A stretch of DNA of 64,000 nucleotides from Pseudoalteromonas sp. Scap06 (GCF_013394165.1 NZ_CP041330.1:2348501-2412500), one strand, 5' to 3'; counted from the first letter of the stretch, positions 35,736-45,733 are shown. Made by a program: numbers and translations. The notes: generated by a model from the sequence alone, not told the origin.

Positions 35736-36587
35736 TTAAAATGTATGTTCGAATCCTATAAAGGCGGTCATTGAATAGTCATGTTCAAATAGCGGGCTAC
35801 TATCCATTGCTGAATAGTCATAATATGCTAAATGAAAACGAAGTGCGTTGGCTTTACCTACCGGCCAACGGGCGTCGATTTTAGCATAAGGTTGCCAGCT
35901 ACTACCAACTTCTATTTTACCATATGAAAATTCTGCGCTGTTTAAGCCATAAAAGTAATTATTTAGTTTGGCTGATTTGTAGTTAACGCCTAAGGTTGAT
36001 TTAAGTTTTAACAACTTAAGATCAAAATGGTATTGCCATTGTAATGATCCTCTGTAGCTATTATAAACACTATTTACATCATGCAATAATTGCGCAGAAA
36101 ATACCTGTTGTTGTTTTACAAAAACATAACTGACGCCAGCATCCAGTACTACTCGTCTTTTTTGAATATTATTAATATTAATCTGGCGCGGAGATTCAAC
36201 ATCTTGTGATTCTAATATTTCGTTATTAGACATTGTTGTGAGCGGGAATATATTTTTCGGGTGCCAATCAATAAAAAACCGTGATTCTGGGTTAATCTCA
36301 GACACAAAGCTAATGTTATGCGTATCACTTTGTATAAAAGAGTAGCCTAAACGACCGTTATCAAAAAACCAATTTTGGCCATAATAAGCCACTTGTGGGA
36401 CAACCACTAAAGGAATATTGTCTGCTCCATATAAAGGATTACTGATCACCCCTACCCCTAAGCTGACACTCATTTTAAGTTCATCAGTAGTGATATTTTG
36501 CTGCGTCTGAGCAATCGCATTAGCGCTAAACAACACCAATAAAATGCATATTTTTATTCTCAGATGTAACGCCATGGAGTTATTCAC
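35736..36587 (-). CDS. MipA/OmpV-family outer-membrane protein (module 2)
   Basis: 283-aa outer-membrane barrel with signal peptide (about 1-26, ANAIAQ). The family NYFYGL motif and the terminal aromatic strand AFIGFEHTF are present. First gene of the second module. It is quite diverged from the first OmpV-like protein, so the duplication is old or the two modules were acquired separately. Confidence 0.8.
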   Translation of the reverse strand: MNNSMALHLRIKICILLVLFSANAIAQTQQNITTDELKMSVSLGVGVISNPLYGADNIPLVVVPQVAYYGQNWFFDNGRLGYSFIQSDTHNISFVSEINPESRFFIDWHPKNIFPLTTMSNNEILESQDVESPRQININNIQKRRVVLDAGVSYVFVKQQQVFSAQLLHDVNSVYNSYRGSLQWQYHFDLKLLKLKSTLGVNYKSAKLNNYFYGLNSAEFSYGKIEVGSSWQPYAKIDARWPVGKANALRFHLAYYDYSAMDSSPLFEHDYSMTAFIGFEHTF

Positions 36588-36686
36588 TAGTTTATAAAGT
36601 GGCTTTGACCCTATAGTAGCAAGTAGTATAAGTACAAGCTCTAGAAGGTTACAATCATTAACAAATTTGATACAAACGGAACACGT

Positions 36687-37733
36687 TTACAAATTGGCGG
36701 CTATTTCAACTCGATTTCGACCATGAGTTTTAGCTAAATAAAGTGCTCTATCGGCCTTTTCTACTAACAAACAGCTCTTACTAAAGGGCTCCATTAAAGC
36801 AATACCAAAACTTGCTGAGATATTACGTTTATTATTGCTATCTTCTTTTTTACGAATGGTTAATTTAGCAATACTCAAACGCAACTGATTACAAAATGTC
36901 ATCGCATCATTAATGCTATCAAAGTAACCCGTAATACAAAATTCTTCACCACCGTAACGATAAGCATTATATTGTTCTTGCACACTATTTTGCACTTTTT
37001 GGGCAACAAGCTTGAGAACCTCATCACCTTTTTGATGGCCAAAATCATCATTAAAACGCTTGAAGTGATCAATATCTAACATTATTAACACGGCTATCTT
37101 AGCTTGCTCATCTTGTGAAGATGCATGAAGGCAAAACTCAACTATATCGGTATCAAATTTACCGCGATTTAATAACCCCGTTAGCGAATCTTTATCAACC
37201 GCTTCTTGAGTCATAGTGAGGGCTTCTTTTAAATCTTTAATCTCATTATATGCTTGCGCTAATTTAGTTTGGAAGCCGCGAGCATAATCTTGCATTGCAA
37301 TTGATTCGTCTGTTAAACGCTCTACACAAGAGAGAATTTCATTAAATGAGTTTATACTAGAGAGTGTTTTTAACTCATTTTGTGAGTCAACTAACGAGGT
37401 GGTAAAACTTTTTGAATATTGAATAGAATCACTCAAATCAAACTGTACTTGCTCTACCGTATTATGAAATCTTTCAGACATTTGTTGGAAAAACGCTAAC
37501 TCTTCATCATTTATATATTTATCGAATATTTCCTGTGCACTTTGAGCAGAACAAGTATTGTGCTGACCGATAACTCTATCAAGCTCTAAATTTAGTTGTG
37601 GATTATCGCCCTGTACATAACAATACCAAATTGCATAATTAATCGGCGTTACCGCCATTTTGTACTTCACCATAAGCGGAATGGCTTTTTTTAAACACTG
37701 GGCAGAATGAGCAAGTGAGGCAGTATTATCCAT
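36687..37733 (-). CDS. Diguanylate cyclase (GGDEF domain)
   Basis: 348-aa cytosolic protein with an N-terminal helical domain (about 1-160, coiled-coil character) and a C-terminal GGDEF domain (about 185-345). The active-site loop is GGEEF and the metal-binding Asp lies in IMLDIDHFKRFND, so synthesis of c-di-GMP is expected. No RxxD inhibitory site precedes the loop, so product inhibition through the I-site is unlikely. Single gene. Confidence 0.9.
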   Translation of the reverse strand: MDNTASLAHSAQCLKKAIPLMVKYKMAVTPINYAIWYCYVQGDNPQLNLELDRVIGQHNTCSAQSAQEIFDKYINDEELAFFQQMSERFHNTVEQVQFDLSDSIQYSKSFTTSLVDSQNELKTLSSINSFNEILSCVERLTDESIAMQDYARGFQTKLAQAYNEIKDLKEALTMTQEAVDKDSLTGLLNRGKFDTDIVEFCLHASSQDEQAKIAVLIMLDIDHFKRFNDDFGHQKGDEVLKLVAQKVQNSVQEQYNAYRYGGEEFCITGYFDSINDAMTFCNQLRLSIAKLTIRKKEDSNNKRNISASFGIALMEPFSKSCLLVEKADRALYLAKTHGRNRVEIAANL

Positions 37734-37823
37734 AATCGAAACTCTCAGACATCACAACAAAGATGTTAATAAACACATAAGTATTAGCGGTTTATATTAA
37801 CAGTTTTTTATCATTCAACAAGC

Positions 37824-38729
37824 CTATATTATGTTTTCCCCCATATTTTGAGCAATATTCCACAGCGCACTAATCGCAGGATCATTTAATTCTTTGTGTA
37901 ATACCGCCAAGCCAATTTTAAACCCTTGTGGGGGCTCATCTTTACTATCCAAAATCTGAACTTTATCGTTTAAAGGGCTATTATCGAGAACAATTTTTGG
38001 GATCATGGCCACACCTAAGCCCAAACTCACCATAGATACCATAGCCTCATGCCCAGCGACTTGTGCATAGATTTTTCCTTGCACGTTACTTTTTCGCCAC
38101 CACTGCTCTAACCTTTGTCGTGAAAACCCTTGTTCAGCAACAATAAATTCAAGCTCTGACCAATCAATAGTCTCGCTGTTATTAGCTAGTTTTTCTGTGA
38201 TCGGACATTGAATAGTGGGCGCAATTAATACCAGTGGCGAATAACCAATATCTACAAATGCAATTTGTGCAGGTAATTTACTGGGCCTAGCTGCAATAGC
38301 CATGGATTCGTGACCGTCTAATACACGATTTATTGCCAGAGCAGGGTCGCCCGTATTTAAGGTGATTTCAATATGCTGATGCTGAGCCCTGAGCTGCTCC
38401 AAAATATGATGCAAAAAACTATAAGATGCAGTAACAGAGCAATAAAGGCTCACATTGCCATAAATATGTTGCTGCGGTTCGTTTAAATTGGCCTTAAAAC
38501 GCTGCCAATTACTGAGCGTTGCACTAGCATACTCCTTAAATGCAACGCCTTCGCGAGTAAGTTTGACACTGCGATTATCTCGCTGGAACAGCATCACCCC
38601 TACTTCATCTTCTAACTGCTTAATATTACGACTTAAAGTAGGCGCACTTATGTGGCACAACTCACTGGCACGAGAAAAATGAAGCGTTTTTGCCAACGCC
38701 AAAAAGTAATGTAAATGCTTATGATCCAT
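37824..38729 (-). CDS. ilvY: LysR-type regulator IlvY
   Basis: 301-aa LysR-family activator of ilvC that senses acetohydroxyacid substrates. N-terminal winged helix-turn-helix (HFSRASELCHISAPTLSRNIKQLE) about 16-40 in outline, then a periplasmic-binding-type effector domain. The divergent ilvC gene and the shared 137-base gap with a palindrome make the identity secure. Confidence 0.93.
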   Translation of the reverse strand: MDHKHLHYFLALAKTLHFSRASELCHISAPTLSRNIKQLEDEVGVMLFQRDNRSVKLTREGVAFKEYASATLSNWQRFKANLNEPQQHIYGNVSLYCSVTASYSFLHHILEQLRAQHQHIEITLNTGDPALAINRVLDGHESMAIAARPSKLPAQIAFVDIGYSPLVLIAPTIQCPITEKLANNSETIDWSELEFIVAEQGFSRQRLEQWWRKSNVQGKIYAQVAGHEAMVSMVSLGLGVAMIPKIVLDNSPLNDKVQILDSKDEPPQGFKIGLAVLHKELNDPAISALWNIAQNMGENII

Positions 38730-38738
38730 AACAACACC

Positions 38739-38761
38739 AGTATTTCAAATTATGAAATACT
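38739..38761. promoter_or_regulatory. Candidate IlvY operator
   Basis: Perfect inverted repeat AGTATTTCA/TGAAATACT (38739-38747 with 38753-38761), spacer of five, lying just outside the ilvY start in the divergent ilvY-ilvC gap. Position and LysR-type symmetry fit an autoregulatory and activating site. Confidence 0.6.
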
Positions 38762-38867
38762 TTAATTCAAATATATCATTTTACGCAAGAAGATATTTTT
38801 CATATGGTTATTCCAAGCAAAGCAAATGCAATGCATCTAACAAATTGAATTAATAGGAACCTTAATC

Positions 38868-40340
38868 ATGGCAAATTATTTTAATAGCTTACCTTTACGT
38901 GAACAATTAGCGCAACTGGCACAATGTGAGTTTATGGGGGCAGACGAATTTAACGATGGTGTTGCTGCACTCAAAGGTAAAAAGTTAGTGATTGTAGGCT
39001 GTGGCGCACAGGGCTTAAATCAAGGCTTAAATTTACGTGATTCGGGTTTAAATGTAGCCTATACACTGCGTGAATCAGCGATTGCTGAGCGTCGTCAGTC
39101 ATTCTTAAATGCATCGGAAAATGGTTTTAAAGTGGGAACATATGAAGAATTAATCCCAACAGCCGATGTAGTACTTAACTTAACACCTGATAAGCAACAC
39201 ACTGCGGTTGTTAATGCCATTATGCCATTAATGAAACACGGCTCAACGCTTGCTTACTCACATGGCTTTAATATTGTTGAAGAAGGCATGCAAGTTCGTG
39301 AAGACATTACCGTTATTATGGTTGCTCCAAAATGTCCGGGGTCAGAAGTACGTGAAGAGTATAAACGCGGCTTTGGTGTACCGACACTCATTGCGGTTCA
39401 TCCAGAGAACGATCCTCAGGGTCATGGCTTGGCACAAGCAAAAGCCTATGCCGCAGGTACAGGTGGTCATCGTGCGGGAGTACTTAAATCATCGTTTATT
39501 GCTGAGGTTAAGTCTGACTTAATGGGTGAGCAAACCATTCTGTGCGGCATGCTACAAACTGGCTCTATTCTATGTTTTAATAAAATGATTGATAAAGGCG
39601 TTGATGCTGGTTATGCCTCAAAGCTAATTCAATATGGCTGGGAAGTGATCACAGAAGCACTTAAGTATGGCGGCGTTACCAATATGCTTGACCGTCTGTC
39701 AAACCCTGCCAAAGTAAAAGCGTTTGAATTAAGTGAGCAGCTAAAAGTAATCATGCGTCCACTGTATAACAAACATCAAGATGACATTATCGATGGCACA
39801 TTTTCACGAGTAATGATGGAAGACTGGGCAAATGATGACGCTAACTTATTAAAGTGGCGTGCTGAAACTGCAGAAACTCATTTTGAAAAAACCCCAGCGA
39901 GTGATGTAGAAATTACTGAGCAAGAATTTTTTGATAACGGCATTTTAATGGTAGCCATGGTTAAAGCTGGCGTAGAGCTGGCATTTGAAACCATGACTGC
40001 AGCCGGTATTATTGAAGAATCTGCCTATTATGAGTCATTGCATGAAACGCCGTTAATTGCTAACACCATTGCACGTAAAAAGCTGTTTGAAATGAATCGT
40101 ACTATTTCCGATACGGCAGAGTATGGCTGTTACTTATACAACCATGCATGTTTGCCACTACTACAAGAGTTTATGCAAGATATTGATACCGATGTTATTG
40201 GCAGAGGCTTAAATGAGCAAAGTAACCAAGTAGATAATCAAACATTGATTCAAATAAATACCGCACTGCGTGAACACCCTGTTGAAAAAGTGGGTGCTAA
40301 ATTACGCGGTTATATGTCGGCAATGAAAAAAATAGTGTAA
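38868..40340 (+). CDS. ilvC: Ketol-acid reductoisomerase (class II)
   Basis: 490-aa NADPH-dependent enzyme of isoleucine and valine synthesis. The length and duplicated C-terminal domain mark it as the long class II form. The nucleotide site [13 protein letters not shown] is intact, as are the metal-binding acidic residues in [23 protein letters not shown] precedes the ATG. Controlled by the divergent IlvY. Confidence 0.96.
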   Translation: MANYFNSLPLREQLAQLAQCEFMGADEFNDGVAALKGKKLVIVGCGAQGLNQGLNLRDSGLNVAYTLRESAIAERRQSFLNASENGFKVGTYEELIPTADVVLNLTPDKQHTAVVNAIMPLMKHGSTLAYSHGFNIVEEGMQVREDITVIMVAPKCPGSEVREEYKRGFGVPTLIAVHPENDPQGHGLAQAKAYAAGTGGHRAGVLKSSFIAEVKSDLMGEQTILCGMLQTGSILCFNKMIDKGVDAGYASKLIQYGWEVITEALKYGGVTNMLDRLSNPAKVKAFELSEQLKVIMRPLYNKHQDDIIDGTFSRVMMEDWANDDANLLKWRAETAETHFEKTPASDVEITEQEFFDNGILMVAMVKAGVELAFETMTAAGIIEESAYYESLHETPLIANTIARKKLFEMNRTISDTAEYGCYLYNHACLPLLQEFMQDIDTDVIGRGLNEQSNQVDNQTLIQINTALREHPVEKVGAKLRGYMSAMKKIV

Positions 40341-40375
40341 CTCTATAACCCTAGAACTTTCAATTGTTAGAAGCT

Positions 40376-40409
40376 AAGCCCATTTGCTTTTTGCTGTGGG
40401 CTTTTTTTA
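40376..40409 (+). terminator. ilvC terminator
   Basis: The stem AGCCCA/TGGGCT (40377-40382 with 40397-40402) is followed by seven T. Confidence 0.75.
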
Positions 40410-40451
40410 TTTAAATGTAAATTATTCATCAATAGCCGAAAATAAATAATG

Positions 40452-40460
40452 TGCTAGAAT
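40452..40460 (+). promoter_or_regulatory. Extended -10 promoter of second chemoreceptor gene
   Basis: TGCTAGAAT, an extended -10 element (TGn plus TAGAAT), lies 42 bases before the start codon. A sigma-28-like GCCGAAAA at 40435-40442 is also present but lacks a good -35. Confidence 0.4.
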
Positions 40461-40501
40461 AATCGCCTCATTGCCTCAGTTGTAAATATATAAGCACTAC
40501 C

Positions 40502-42421
40502 ATGACGATACAAAATCTCTCTATTACTCAAAAAATAACAGCGCTTGGAAGCATTATTGCTATTTGTGTTGCTGTATTAATTGGTTTGACGTCTTTGCAT
40601 AACTCAAAGAATATTATTGAGCAACGCATGATCGAATCAGAACTGCCAAGTAAGCTGCAAACAATCAGTAATCATATTGGTGGGGAGATCAATGAACTTT
40701 TAGGCGCAGCACAGCAGCTTTCTGCCAATACCTTTATTTTAGATTGGGCAAACTCTGGCAACACCAACGATGCGTTGTTACTAAAAGAACTCAATCGTTT
40801 GGTTGAGCAATATGACCTTGCCACCGCTTCGTGGGCTAATAAAAACACCGCGCAATATTGGAACCAAGATGGCTTTTTACGTGTTTTAAAAAATGATGCT
40901 GCAGATGGTTGGTTTTTTGCTTTTACTCAATCTAAACAACCTTATTCAATCAGTATTTATCAGGAATCTGCAAACGATGTAAAAATGTTTGTTAATCATC
41001 AGCAGCTTAATGGATTCGGCTTAGCGGGATTAGCAAAAAGCATTACTGATATGCAAAAACTGCTACAGCAGTTTAAAATTGAACAGTCAGGGTTTGTATT
41101 TATTGCCGATAAAAATGGCTTAATTCAGCTACATAAAGATGCAGCTAAAGTCGCTAAGGTTAATATAGATAGTATTTACAGTGCTAATATTCATCACAAA
41201 TTACTTGATGAAAACGGTTTTGCTTTAGAAGAAGTAAATATTAACGGACAAGCCACGCTGATTGCTGCCACACCAATTAAAAACACCGACTTATTTGTGT
41301 TAGCTCAAGTACCAAAAAGTGAAGTATTCGCAAGTGTAAACACCCTAGAGTGGCAAATATTCACATTCACTATCATGACAGCACTTATCGCAAGTGTGAT
41401 CAGTTACTTGTTAGCTCGCTCTTTAGCCTCACCGTTATCAAAAATGGCAGAGTTGTTTTCTCGTTTAGGTCGAGGTGATGCTAATTTAGCGTATCGTCTA
41501 CCCACATCACCTCAACCTGAACTCAATAATTTGACGTCGGGCTTTAATCAGTTTATTGAAAAGATAGAAACCGCCATTGTGCAAGTAGCTGATGAAAGCC
41601 ATGGTATTCGTCAAAGCTCTGATCATGTCTTTGCACAAGCAAAACAAAACTCGTTAGCGCTGGATAAACAAAAAGAGCAAACTATTTCGGTTGCTGCAGC
41701 GATTAATGAAATGGGCGCTACCGTGCAAGAAATAGCACAAAGTGCAGCGAATGCAGCTAAGTTAACTAACGATAGCCGCGATAATACCAAACAAAGCCAT
41801 CAACAAGTACTACAAAGCCAAACGACAATATCAGCTCTTGCCAGCGATATTGATGGTATTACTGAGCAAGTTGCACTGCTTTCTAAAAAGACCATAGATA
41901 TTGCCAGTATTGTAGATTCAATTAGAGGGATTTCAGAGCAGACCAACTTACTTGCACTTAATGCAGCCATTGAATCTGCACGTGCAGGTGAGCATGGTCG
42001 TGGTTTTGCAGTCGTTGCAGATGAAGTAAGAGCTCTGGCGAATCGTACGTCGCAATCAACCACTGAAATTCAATCAATGATTGAAGAGCTTACTCAAATT
42101 TCAGATGATGTTGTAAATGATATCAGCCAATCGAAAGGTAAAGCCCAACAAAGCGTCAGCGCAATGCAAAGCTCGGTTGAGTTGCTTAATACGATTACTG
42201 AAACAGCGAATGAAATTAACGACATGGCAACTCTAATTGCCACAGCCACCGAGCAGCAAAGTAGCGTTGTAAATGATGTCGGTCGAAGTATTGAGCAAAT
42301 TAGTGAGATCAGTGATAAATCAATGAGTGAACAAATCAACACCGAACAAGCAATTCGCGATTTAGCCACCAGTGCACAAACACTTGATGCGCTAGTAGCC
42401 ACGTTTAATCAGCAGCGTTAA
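40502..42421 (+). CDS. Methyl-accepting chemotaxis protein with Cache-type sensor
   Basis: 639-aa inner-membrane chemoreceptor: membrane segment about 13-32, periplasmic Cache-type sensor (about 40-275, with the [14 protein letters not shown] strand pair), second membrane segment about 285-305, HAMP, and a signalling domain with [19 protein letters not shown] at the tip. Cache sensors often bind small organic acids, amines or amino acids. Stands alone after ilvC. Confidence 0.92.
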   Translation: MTIQNLSITQKITALGSIIAICVAVLIGLTSLHNSKNIIEQRMIESELPSKLQTISNHIGGEINELLGAAQQLSANTFILDWANSGNTNDALLLKELNRLVEQYDLATASWANKNTAQYWNQDGFLRVLKNDAADGWFFAFTQSKQPYSISIYQESANDVKMFVNHQQLNGFGLAGLAKSITDMQKLLQQFKIEQSGFVFIADKNGLIQLHKDAAKVAKVNIDSIYSANIHHKLLDENGFALEEVNINGQATLIAATPIKNTDLFVLAQVPKSEVFASVNTLEWQIFTFTIMTALIASVISYLLARSLASPLSKMAELFSRLGRGDANLAYRLPTSPQPELNNLTSGFNQFIEKIETAIVQVADESHGIRQSSDHVFAQAKQNSLALDKQKEQTISVAAAINEMGATVQEIAQSAANAAKLTNDSRDNTKQSHQQVLQSQTTISALASDIDGITEQVALLSKKTIDIASIVDSIRGISEQTNLLALNAAIESARAGEHGRGFAVVADEVRALANRTSQSTTEIQSMIEELTQISDDVVNDISQSKGKAQQSVSAMQSSVELLNTITETANEINDMATLIATATEQQSSVVNDVGRSIEQISEISDKSMSEQINTEQAIRDLATSAQTLDALVATFNQQR

Positions 42422-42499
42422 ACAGTTTGTTACATTAAAAAATAACCTCTGTATGAAATAACCACTATACTTGAGTGTGTTTTTTGTACAGAGGTGTGT

Positions 42500-43690
42500 A
42501 TGAGTACTGTTCAAGCTAAACATTATTTACTGGCTGCTTGTTTGCTGAGTTTAAGTGCGTGTAGCACTACAGATAACGCCAATTTAAGCACGCCCCCCCC
42601 TATTATTACTCCCCCAATGCAACTTAAACAGCAGCTTGTAGAGTCTGAACAGCAAATATTTCAACTCGATCAGAGCCTTAAACAACAATTAAGTGCTTAC
42701 GTACAAACAAATAAATCGGCTGATGAAATTGCCTATAGTCTACTCAGTTTTTTACTCTCAAATGGTGATAACTCACTATCTTATCAATCAACTGGCACAC
42801 AAACGGCGTCTCAAAGCTATCAAAATTTAAATGCTAACTGTCTTTCCCTCTCAATTTTAGCGTATAGCTTAGCCGAACATTTAGGCCTGAAGGCTCGCTT
42901 TCAGAAAGTACATATTCCTGAGTACTGGGCGTTAAATCGAGGGTTTAATTTACTCACTGGGCACATAAACATTGCTATAGACAATAAGACTAAATTCAAA
43001 GACAGCTCACTTGTTTATCAGCGTAATAAGCGTTTAATCATTGATTTTGATCCTAATAGCCGACAAGCTCGTTTTGCAACTTCATCGCTGTCGAAAAAAC
43101 GAGTGACCGCCATGTTTTATAATAACAAAGGCGGCGAGGCACTGATTAATAGGCAGTTTGATTTAGCTTATAGTTATTTTAAAGCAGCTATCAATACCGA
43201 CTCTTCATTTAGTGCAAGCTGGGGGAATTTAGGAGTACTCTTTAAACAATTAGATGACCTCCAACAAGCTGAGAAAATGTATCATTTTGCCATTGCCTTA
43301 AACGCCAATGATAATACTGCGCAAGGTAATTTAGCATTATTATATAAACTCACAGATAGAGTAGCCGAAGGCGAAAAGCTATTGGCAAAACTTGACAAAA
43401 AGCGCCAAACTAACCCTTATTATCATATATCGCTTGGTAACAGTGACTATGTAAGTGGTGACTATACAAATGCGATTAGTCATTATAAAAAAGCTAACGC
43501 TATGTCGCCAACATTACATGAAAGTCACTTTGGGTTGGCGCGCAGTTACTTTAAATTAAGTAATATAACTAAAGCGGAGTTTCATCTACGTAAAGCTAGA
43601 AAAAAAGCAGACTTCATTCATCACAAACAGCGCTATGACAATAAGCTCATTGCATTAAAATCACTTACTGCGAAGGCGAATCATTATTAA
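42500..43690 (+). CDS. TPR-repeat lipoprotein with transglutaminase-like region
   Basis: 396-aa protein starting at ATG 42500 (AGAGG before it) with a lipobox LSAC. The middle (about 85-160) has a transglutaminase-like pattern: NCLSLSILAYSLAEHLGLKA, H in TGHINIAI, and D in LIIDFDP, that is a Cys-His-Asp arrangement. TPR repeats follow (about 205-375: GGEALINRQFDLAYSYFKAAI, NLGVLFKQLDDLQQAEKMY). Its end overlaps the proposed start of the M28 peptidase. Confidence 0.75.
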   Translation: MSTVQAKHYLLAACLLSLSACSTTDNANLSTPPPIITPPMQLKQQLVESEQQIFQLDQSLKQQLSAYVQTNKSADEIAYSLLSFLLSNGDNSLSYQSTGTQTASQSYQNLNANCLSLSILAYSLAEHLGLKARFQKVHIPEYWALNRGFNLLTGHINIAIDNKTKFKDSSLVYQRNKRLIIDFDPNSRQARFATSSLSKKRVTAMFYNNKGGEALINRQFDLAYSYFKAAINTDSSFSASWGNLGVLFKQLDDLQQAEKMYHFAIALNANDNTAQGNLALLYKLTDRVAEGEKLLAKLDKKRQTNPYYHISLGNSDYVSGDYTNAISHYKKANAMSPTLHESHFGLARSYFKLSNITKAEFHLRKARKKADFIHHKQRYDNKLIALKSLTAKANHY

Positions 43691-44603
43691 ATTATTTAGC
43701 TTAACCTGCATCGTTTTTTTTATAAGTTGGAGCGGCCTTTGTAAACAGATTGAGCCGCAATTATTGACTGATTTAACTATACTAACCAGCCCAGAATTAG
43801 CTGGTAGAAAAACGAATAGCCATGCAGCATTACTCACTAGGGAGTATTTAAAAACACGCTTCAAAGGGCATCAACTCACAGTAAGTGAACAACCTTTTAC
43901 TTATTCCTCAGGGCTGTTTTTTAACGCACAAGGCGTTAATATTATTGCCACTAATACTGTAAAAGATTTACCCGTTATTGTTATTACTGCGCATTATGAT
44001 CATTTAGGTCTACAAGCAGGAAAATTACACCCAGGTGCTAACGATAATGCCTCGGGTGTTGCTGCATTACTTTATTTATCGAATGCGCTAACGGTTTCTT
44101 CTTCATATCGCTTTATGTTTGTTGCAACAGACGCTGAAGAAAATGGTTTACACGGCAGTGAGCACTTTGCCAAAACAATGCGCCAACTCCCAATTGTTTT
44201 AAATATTAACTTAGATATGTTGGCAGTTAAAAAGTCACATAAGCGGTTATACGCACTAACAAGTCGCGCATTAAAAACCCAGCTTAACCCTTTACTTACT
44301 CAGATTAACGGTGACAAGATCAAATTAAAGCCTGTTTATTCATCACGAAAAATGAGCCGACTCACCAACACTAAACAAATCGACTGGCACAGAGCCAGCG
44401 ACCATTATTCATTCGCTAAACAAAAAATCCCGTATGTGTACTTTTCTATGGGGGCAGATAACTTCCATCATAGTACTAAAGATACGCTCGAAAATATAAA
44501 TACTCCCCTCTATCAAGAAGCCGTATTGCTAATTGAGGCATTTATTAATCAGCTTTTGACAAGCCCTGTGGTATTAAGGCCCCCTTTAAAAGCAGCAACA
44601 TAA
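43683..44603 (+). CDS. Exported M28-family metallopeptidase, probable ATT start
   Basis: Zinc aminopeptidase-like enzyme. The full M28 metal set is visible: HYDHLG, GANDNASG, DAEENG, NLDML and the final His in DNFHHSTKDT. The first ATG/GTG/TTG in frame is TTG 43764, which would remove an evident signal peptide. The frame is open upstream to 43659 and encodes IIKLFSLTCIVFFIS-W-GLC, a good signal sequence, without any ATG, GTG or TTG. GAAGG at 43672-43676 is correctly spaced for ATT 43683 (or 43686), inside the end of the TPR gene. This gives about 306 aa. Coupled translation is likely. Confidence 0.75.
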   Translation: MIKLFSLTCIVFFISWSGLCKQIEPQLLTDLTILTSPELAGRKTNSHAALLTREYLKTRFKGHQLTVSEQPFTYSSGLFFNAQGVNIIATNTVKDLPVIVITAHYDHLGLQAGKLHPGANDNASGVAALLYLSNALTVSSSYRFMFVATDAEENGLHGSEHFAKTMRQLPIVLNINLDMLAVKKSHKRLYALTSRALKTQLNPLLTQINGDKIKLKPVYSSRKMSRLTNTKQIDWHRASDHYSFAKQKIPYVYFSMGADNFHHSTKDTLENINTPLYQEAVLLIEAFINQLLTSPVVLRPPLKAAT

Positions 44604-44890
44604 GCCTCTTTTTTTGCTCGTGGAAGTTTTTTAATCGCATACTCTAATTTGCTCGCGTCGCTTTTAGTACCTACTTGTTGTTGATGAATGAGCACCAGCG
44701 GCCCTTTACCTTTGAGGTTTTTTGCCCCTTTACCTGCTTGGTGAGTAGCGATACGTCGGGCTACATCAACCGTAATGCCGGTATACCAATGACCAAACCG
44801 TGTTTGCACAATATAAAGTGACCAAGTCGCCGGTTTATTTTTACTATTGCTCAACTCATTGTTTAAACTTTTTTGATTACTAATGGTCAA
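44549..44890 (-). CDS. GIY-YIG nuclease superfamily protein
   Basis: 113-aa YhbQ/UPF0213-type GIY-YIG protein. The core motif is WSLYIVQ...WYTGIT, followed by the conserved Arg in DVARRIATHQAGKGAK and the metal-binding Glu in KLEYAIK. Role not established; relatives may act in DNA repair. Its 3' end overlaps the 3' end of the M28 peptidase gene by 55 bases on the opposite strand. Confidence 0.85.
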   Translation of the reverse strand: MTISNQKSLNNELSNSKNKPATWSLYIVQTRFGHWYTGITVDVARRIATHQAGKGAKNLKGKGPLVLIHQQQVGTKSDASKLEYAIKKLPRAKKEAYVAAFKGGLNTTGLVKS

Positions 44891-44996
44891 AACCTCGCCC
44901 TAACACGCTAAACAAAAACAATTACTCAAAAGGGTTTTACCTTGAGTAACTAATCGGTATCATGCAGATTATAAAAAATAAGGATCACAACTAACA

Positions 44997-45356
44997 ATGC
45001 AGTCGTTAAAAACTTTGTCTCTTTGGCTTATCGTCGCTTTAACGCTTAGTTCAGCCGCAGGTTGTTCTAGCTGGGTATACAGAATCAACATCCCTCAGGG
45101 TAACTTTTTAGAACAATCAGACGTTGATAAGCTTCGCGTTAATATGACTCGCGAACAAGTACTATACGTACTAGGCAGACCCATTGCCGAAGACGCCTTC
45201 GATAAAAATACTTGGCGTTATGTATACAGCTTTAATAAAGGACGTGCTAATGAACAATATAAATCATTAGTATTAAACTTTGAAAATGAGAAGCTAGTTA
45301 CGGTATCGGGCGACTATGAGCAACCAGAAAACTTTACAACACCTTTAGAGCAATAA
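44997..45356 (+). CDS. bamE: Outer-membrane assembly lipoprotein BamE
   Basis: 119-aa lipoprotein of the BAM complex, which inserts barrel proteins into the outer membrane. Lipobox SSAAGC at about residues 18-23, then the SmpA/OmlA core: YRINIPQGNFLEQSDV, NMTREQVLYVLGRP and WRYVYSF. Convergent with rnfH, as is usual. Confidence 0.95.
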   Translation: MQSLKTLSLWLIVALTLSSAAGCSSWVYRINIPQGNFLEQSDVDKLRVNMTREQVLYVLGRPIAEDAFDKNTWRYVYSFNKGRANEQYKSLVLNFENEKLVTVSGDYEQPENFTTPLEQ

Positions 45357-45376
45357 GAAGCTATTAAAGTGTTGTT

Positions 45377-45406
45377 AAAAAAGGTGAGCATGGCTCACCT
45401 TTTTTG
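45377..45406. terminator. Bidirectional terminator bamE/rnfH
   Basis: The 9-bp stem AAGGTGAGC/GCTCACCTT (45381-45389 with 45393-45401) is flanked by A- and T-runs. Confidence 0.85.
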
Positions 45407-45409
45407 TGT

Positions 45410-45733
45410 CTAACGATCTAACGGCCGGCCACCAGTGACTTTATTAGCACGGCCCTCTTCTTTGGCTTTTTCAGCACGTTTTCTGCGAGCATCTTTAGGA
45501 TCGGCAATTAATGGGCGGTAAATTTCAATTCTGTCGCCATCTTTAAGCTCATGATTAAGCTTTACCGTTCTGTTCCATACGCCTAAAGTTAAATCGGTTG
45601 CATCAATCTCAGGGCACTTTTTAATAATCCCTGACTGTATTACTGCTTGCTCAGCCGTTGTACCTTGCAGCACTTCTATATTTAACGTGGTTGCCTTAGT
45701 GGGTAACGCGAACACAACTTCAATATTTATCAT
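45410..45733 (-). CDS. rnfH: RnfH-family ubiquitin-like protein
   Basis: 107-aa RnfH (UPF0125) protein with a beta-grasp fold: NIEVVFALP start, LGVWNRTVKLNHELKDGDRIEIYRPL core (in outline), and a basic tail. Role unknown despite the Rnf name; no rnf genes are nearby. Start overlaps the ratA stop by four bases. Confidence 0.9.
   Translation of the reverse strand: MINIEVVFALPTKATTLNIEVLQGTTAEQAVIQSGIIKKCPEIDATDLTLGVWNRTVKLNHELKDGDRIEIYRPLIADPKDARRKRAEKAKEEGRANKVTGGRPLDR

Noticed and set aside
40418..40442. Sigma-28-like promoter (TAAA and GCCGAAAA) before the second chemoreceptor
   Set aside because: The -10 is good (7 of 8) but the spacing to the nearest TAAA is two bases short and the correctly spaced -35 matches only 4 of 8; an extended -10 sigma-70 element lies downstream.
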